21,854 bases of DNA, taken from positions 1-21,854 of the forward strand of contig SZPM01000030.1 in assembly GCA_030263715.1 (NCBI GenBank), written 5' to 3'. Both the position numbers and the translations under genes were made by a program. This DNA is from ATM1 sp003577165. Lineage in GTDB: Bacteria; Armatimonadota; Fimbriimonadia; Fimbriimonadales; ATM1. Shown here one piece after another: positions 19,431-21,854 of the stretch. The first letter of the stretch is position 1. Each line of letters opens with the position of its first letter. A model generated the notes under the pieces. It searched no databases. It was not told where the DNA came from and saw nothing but the letters and a program-made list of their open reading frames with translations.

Positions 19431-21854
19431 CTAGGATTTCAGCATCCGGCGCAGCACCATCTGCAGGATGCCTCCGTGACGATAGTAGTCCACTTCGACC
19501 GGCGTGTCAATTCGGCAGACCGCCTCGAACTTCAGTTCGCTCCCATCGGCCTTCCTTGCACGCACTTCGACGTGCTGCTTGGGTTCGATTTCGTTGGATA
19601 TGAGAATGTCGAACGTCTCGTCTCCCAAGATGCCGAGCGACCGAGCGCTCTGATCCGGCAAGAAGGTTAGAGGCAGCACTCCCATGCCGACGAGGTTCGA
19701 GCGGTGGATGCGCTCGAACGACTCCGCGAGAACCGCGCGAACGCCGAGGAGCATCGTCCCCTTCGCAGCCCAGTCCCGCGACGATCCCATCCCGTAGTCC
19801 TTACCCGCGATCACGACGAGCGGAATTCCCGCCTGCTTGTAGGATTGCGATGCTTCGTAAATCGGCTTTACCAGCCCGTCGGTGAAGTCCGTCGTCCACC
19901 CCCCCTCCGTTCCCGGAGCGAGCAGATTCCGAATGCGCACGTTCGCAAACGTCCCCCGCACCATCACGCGGTCGTTGCCTCTTCGAGAACCGTACGAGTT
20001 GAACATGTGCGGCCGGACGCCCGAGTCGACGAGGTACTTTCCAGCGGGCGAGTCCGGCTTGATCGATCCTGCCGGGCTGATGTGGTCGGTGGTAATCGAG
20101 TCGCCGAGCAGGGCGAGGCAACGCGCTCCCATAACAGGCTCGATGCTCGCGGGCGATTCCGGCATGCCGATGAAGAACGGCGGCTCTTGAATGTATGTGC
20201 TTTCTGGGGGCCAGTTGTAGAGAAGCCCCTCCGCTGTCTCGACAGAGCGCCATTCCTCGGAACCCTCGAACACGTTCGCGTACTGTTCGATGAATTCGTC
20301 TCGCGTGACGCACTTCCGAATCGTCTCTTGAATCTCGCTCTGTGACGGCCAGATGTCGCGCAGATACACGGGGTTGCCGGCCTCGTCTTCACCCAAAGGC
20401 TCCGTGAGAAAGTCCTTGCGCACCGTTCCGGCGAGCGCATACGCGACGACGAGCGGAGGAGACGCGAGGTAGTTCGCTCGAACTTCAGGGTTCACCCGGC
20501 CCTCGAAGTTCCGGTTCCCGGAGAGAACGGAGACAGCGACGATGTCCTGCTCCCGAATCGCGTTGGAGATCTCCTCGGGGAGGGGGCCGGAGTTGCCGAT
20601 GCAGGTCGTACATCCGTATCCGACGACATAAAATCCCACGGCTTCCAAGTCGTCCAGCAAGTCGGCGCGCTTCAAGTATTCGGTCACGACGGTGCTGCCC
20701 GGCGCGAGCGAAGTCTTCACCCAGGGCTGCCTCCTCAGGCCTTTTGCGCGCGCGTTTCGGGCGAGAAGTCCCGCTGCGACCATCACCTCCGGGTTGCTCG
20801 TGTTCGTGCAGCTTGTGATGGCCGCGATGACGACGTCGCCGTCGCTCAGTTGGACCATCGTCCCTTCGCAATTCACCGGCCTGCGCTCGGTCTTGGAGTC
20901 GACGACCACGACCCCCCCTTCGCTGACTTCGCGGTTTACTTCCGACGCAGTTCCGTTCGCCGGGCGACCATAGGAGACGACCAATTCGTTCGCCCACGAT
21001 CGCTTCATCTCGCTGAGAGAAACGCGATCTTGCGGCCGCTTCGGTCCAGCGAGACTGGGTTCGACCCTCGACAAATCGAGTTCGAGTTCGGAGGAGTACA
21101 CGATGGGTGCATCGTCATTGCGCCACAGGCCTTGAAGTTTCGCGTAGGCTTCGACGGTTTCGACCAAGCGCTCAGGGCGGCCCGTCAATCTCAAATACGT
21201 AAGCGTCTCGTCGTCGATTGGAAAGTACCCGACCGTCGCGCCATATTCCGGCGCCATGTTGCTGATCGTGGCGCGATTCGCAAGCGGCATCGAAGCGAGG
21301 CCCGGGCCGAAGAACTCGACGAACTTGCCCACCACGCCATGCGCTCTCAGCATCTGCGTGACGGTGAGCACCAAATCGGTCGCGGTCGCACCCTCTCGAA
21401 GCGAACCCGTGAGTCGAAAGCCTACGACCTCCGGGATGAGCATGTAGATCGGCTGCCCAAGCATGCAGGCTTCCGCTTCTATGCCCCCCACCCCCCAGCC
21501 TAAGACTCCGAGTCCGTTGATCATCGTCGTGTGGCTGTCTGTCCCGACGAGCGAATCCGGGAACAGCACACCGTCGCGCTCCCAAACCACCTTCGCCAAG
21601 TACTCCAAGTTCACTTGGTGCACGATCCCCGTCGCAGGCGGAACGACTCGGAAGCCGTCGAACGCCTTCTGACCCCACTTCAGGAACTCGTACCGTTCAC
21701 GGTTCCTCTGAAACTCCAACTCGGCGTTGATCTTGAGCGCGTCCGGAGAGTTGAAGGCATCGACCTGCACGGAGTGATCGATCACCAGATCGCACGGAAC
21801 GAGGGGATTCACCTTCGCCGGGCCCCCACCCATCCGGGCAATCGCGCTGCGCAT
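19431..21854 (-). CDS. acnA: Aconitate hydratase, AcnA/IRP type (N-terminus cut by window edge)
   Basis: This enzyme interconverts citrate and isocitrate in the TCA cycle, using a 4Fe-4S cluster. The 807 residues visible begin RSAIARMGGGPAKVNPLVPCDLVIDHSVQ, a conserved region about 90-100 residues into a normal protein of about 900. SHTTMINGLGVLGWGVGGIEAE is the substrate-site segment. The three cluster cysteines are present: one in ITSCTNTSNP (near 20805-20835) and two in GYGCTTCIGNSGPL (near 20585-20625). The swivel domain has YGMGSSRDWAAKGTMLLGVRAVLAESFERIHRSNL as two conserved blocks, and the end reads GGILQMVLRRMLKS. No frameshift or missing residue is seen. The gene converges on the small lipoprotein gene with only four bases between stops, leaving no room for a private terminator. 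Confidence 0.97.
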   Translation of the reverse strand: MRSAIARMGGGPAKVNPLVPCDLVIDHSVQVDAFNSPDALKINAELEFQRNRERYEFLKWGQKAFDGFRVVPPATGIVHQVNLEYLAKVVWERDGVLFPDSLVGTDSHTTMINGLGVLGWGVGGIEAEACMLGQPIYMLIPEVVGFRLTGSLREGATATDLVLTVTQMLRAHGVVGKFVEFFGPGLASMPLANRATISNMAPEYGATVGYFPIDDETLTYLRLTGRPERLVETVEAYAKLQGLWRNDDAPIVYSSELELDLSRVEPSLAGPKRPQDRVSLSEMKRSWANELVVSYGRPANGTASEVNREVSEGGVVVVDSKTERRPVNCEGTMVQLSDGDVVIAAITSCTNTSNPEVMVAAGLLARNARAKGLRRQPWVKTSLAPGSTVVTEYLKRADLLDDLEAVGFYVVGYGCTTCIGNSGPLPEEISNAIREQDIVAVSVLSGNRNFEGRVNPEVRANYLASPPLVVAYALAGTVRKDFLTEPLGEDEAGNPVYLRDIWPSQSEIQETIRKCVTRDEFIEQYANVFEGSEEWRSVETAEGLLYNWPPESTYIQEPPFFIGMPESPASIEPVMGARCLALLGDSITTDHISPAGSIKPDSPAGKYLVDSGVRPHMFNSYGSRRGNDRVMVRGTFANVRIRNLLAPGTEGGWTTDFTDGLVKPIYEASQSYKQAGIPLVVIAGKDYGMGSSRDWAAKGTMLLGVRAVLAESFERIHRSNLVGMGVLPLTFLPDQSARSLGILGDETFDILISNEIEPKQHVEVRARKADGSELKFEAVCRIDTPVEVDYYRHGGILQMVLRRMLKS

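Noticed and set aside
1..21854. Search for CRISPR arrays, insertion sequences, phage genes, toxin-antitoxin or defence systems
   Set aside because: No regularly spaced repeats, transposase or integrase motifs, or defence-type domains were seen; apart from the 42-bp repeat the window is ordinary chromosomal DNA.

Overview
This GC-rich window is a dense stretch of chromosomal housekeeping and accessory genes from a free-living, probably aerobic bacterium. It holds 16 protein genes, two of them cut by the window edges. I see no mobile element, CRISPR array, tRNA or rRNA, and no gap over about 125 bases. Gene content and style suggest a deep-branching lineage such as Armatimonadota (Fimbriimonadia-like). 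The reasons are CUT1-type sugar transport fused to its binding protein, a multihaem cytochrome paired with a DUF1573 protein, and many promoter-like -10 boxes placed directly before start codons. This taxonomic guess is inference from pattern memory, not a measured result. Deinococcota or Chloroflexota-like groups are alternatives.

Layout. Positions 1-1203 hold the tail of one gene and a complete copy of a likely tandem paralogue (secreted, HEAT-like); the two share an exact 42-bp end. Positions 1274-4877 (minus) are an overlapping three-gene operon: an Ig/CARDB-like membrane protein, pyrrolidone-carboxylate peptidase (pcp) and purH. Positions 5015-5629 (minus) encode an exported redoxin. Positions 5705-7479 (plus) carry a FAD-dependent amine-oxidase-like enzyme and a CofE-like ligase. 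Positions 7490-10275 (plus) are a coupled pair: a DUF1573 protein with what looks like a dead matrixin domain, then a tetrahaem cytochrome with a phosphoesterase-like N-terminus. Positions 10343-11939 (minus) hold a secreted NlpC/P60 endopeptidase and PspA/IM30. Positions 12060-13795 (plus) are a nitrilase-type glutaminase overlapping an NAD synthetase, together a split glutamine-dependent NAD synthetase. Positions 13819-18337 (plus) are glyS and a binding-protein-permease fusion. Positions 18358-19426 (plus) are a ChaN-like protein and a tiny lipoprotein. Positions 19431-21854 (minus) are aconitase, running off the right edge.

Gene expression looks unusual. At least seven genes have a TANNNT hexamer ending 6-11 bases before the start codon, and two more have a close variant. 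This is the arrangement expected of leaderless transcripts. It also corrects two starts (12060 GTG and 18358 GTG) and suggests a third (5629). Genes inside operons instead start at ATGA or GTGA overlaps with little or no Shine-Dalgarno sequence. Clear purine-rich ribosome sites are seen only before the 70, 15893 and 11939 starts.

No clearly new defence or mobile system is visible. The most noteworthy items are the leaderless-start signature, the binding-protein-permease fusion without its usual partner permease, the pseudo-protease/DUF1573-cytochrome pair, and the tandem paralogue with an identical 3' end.
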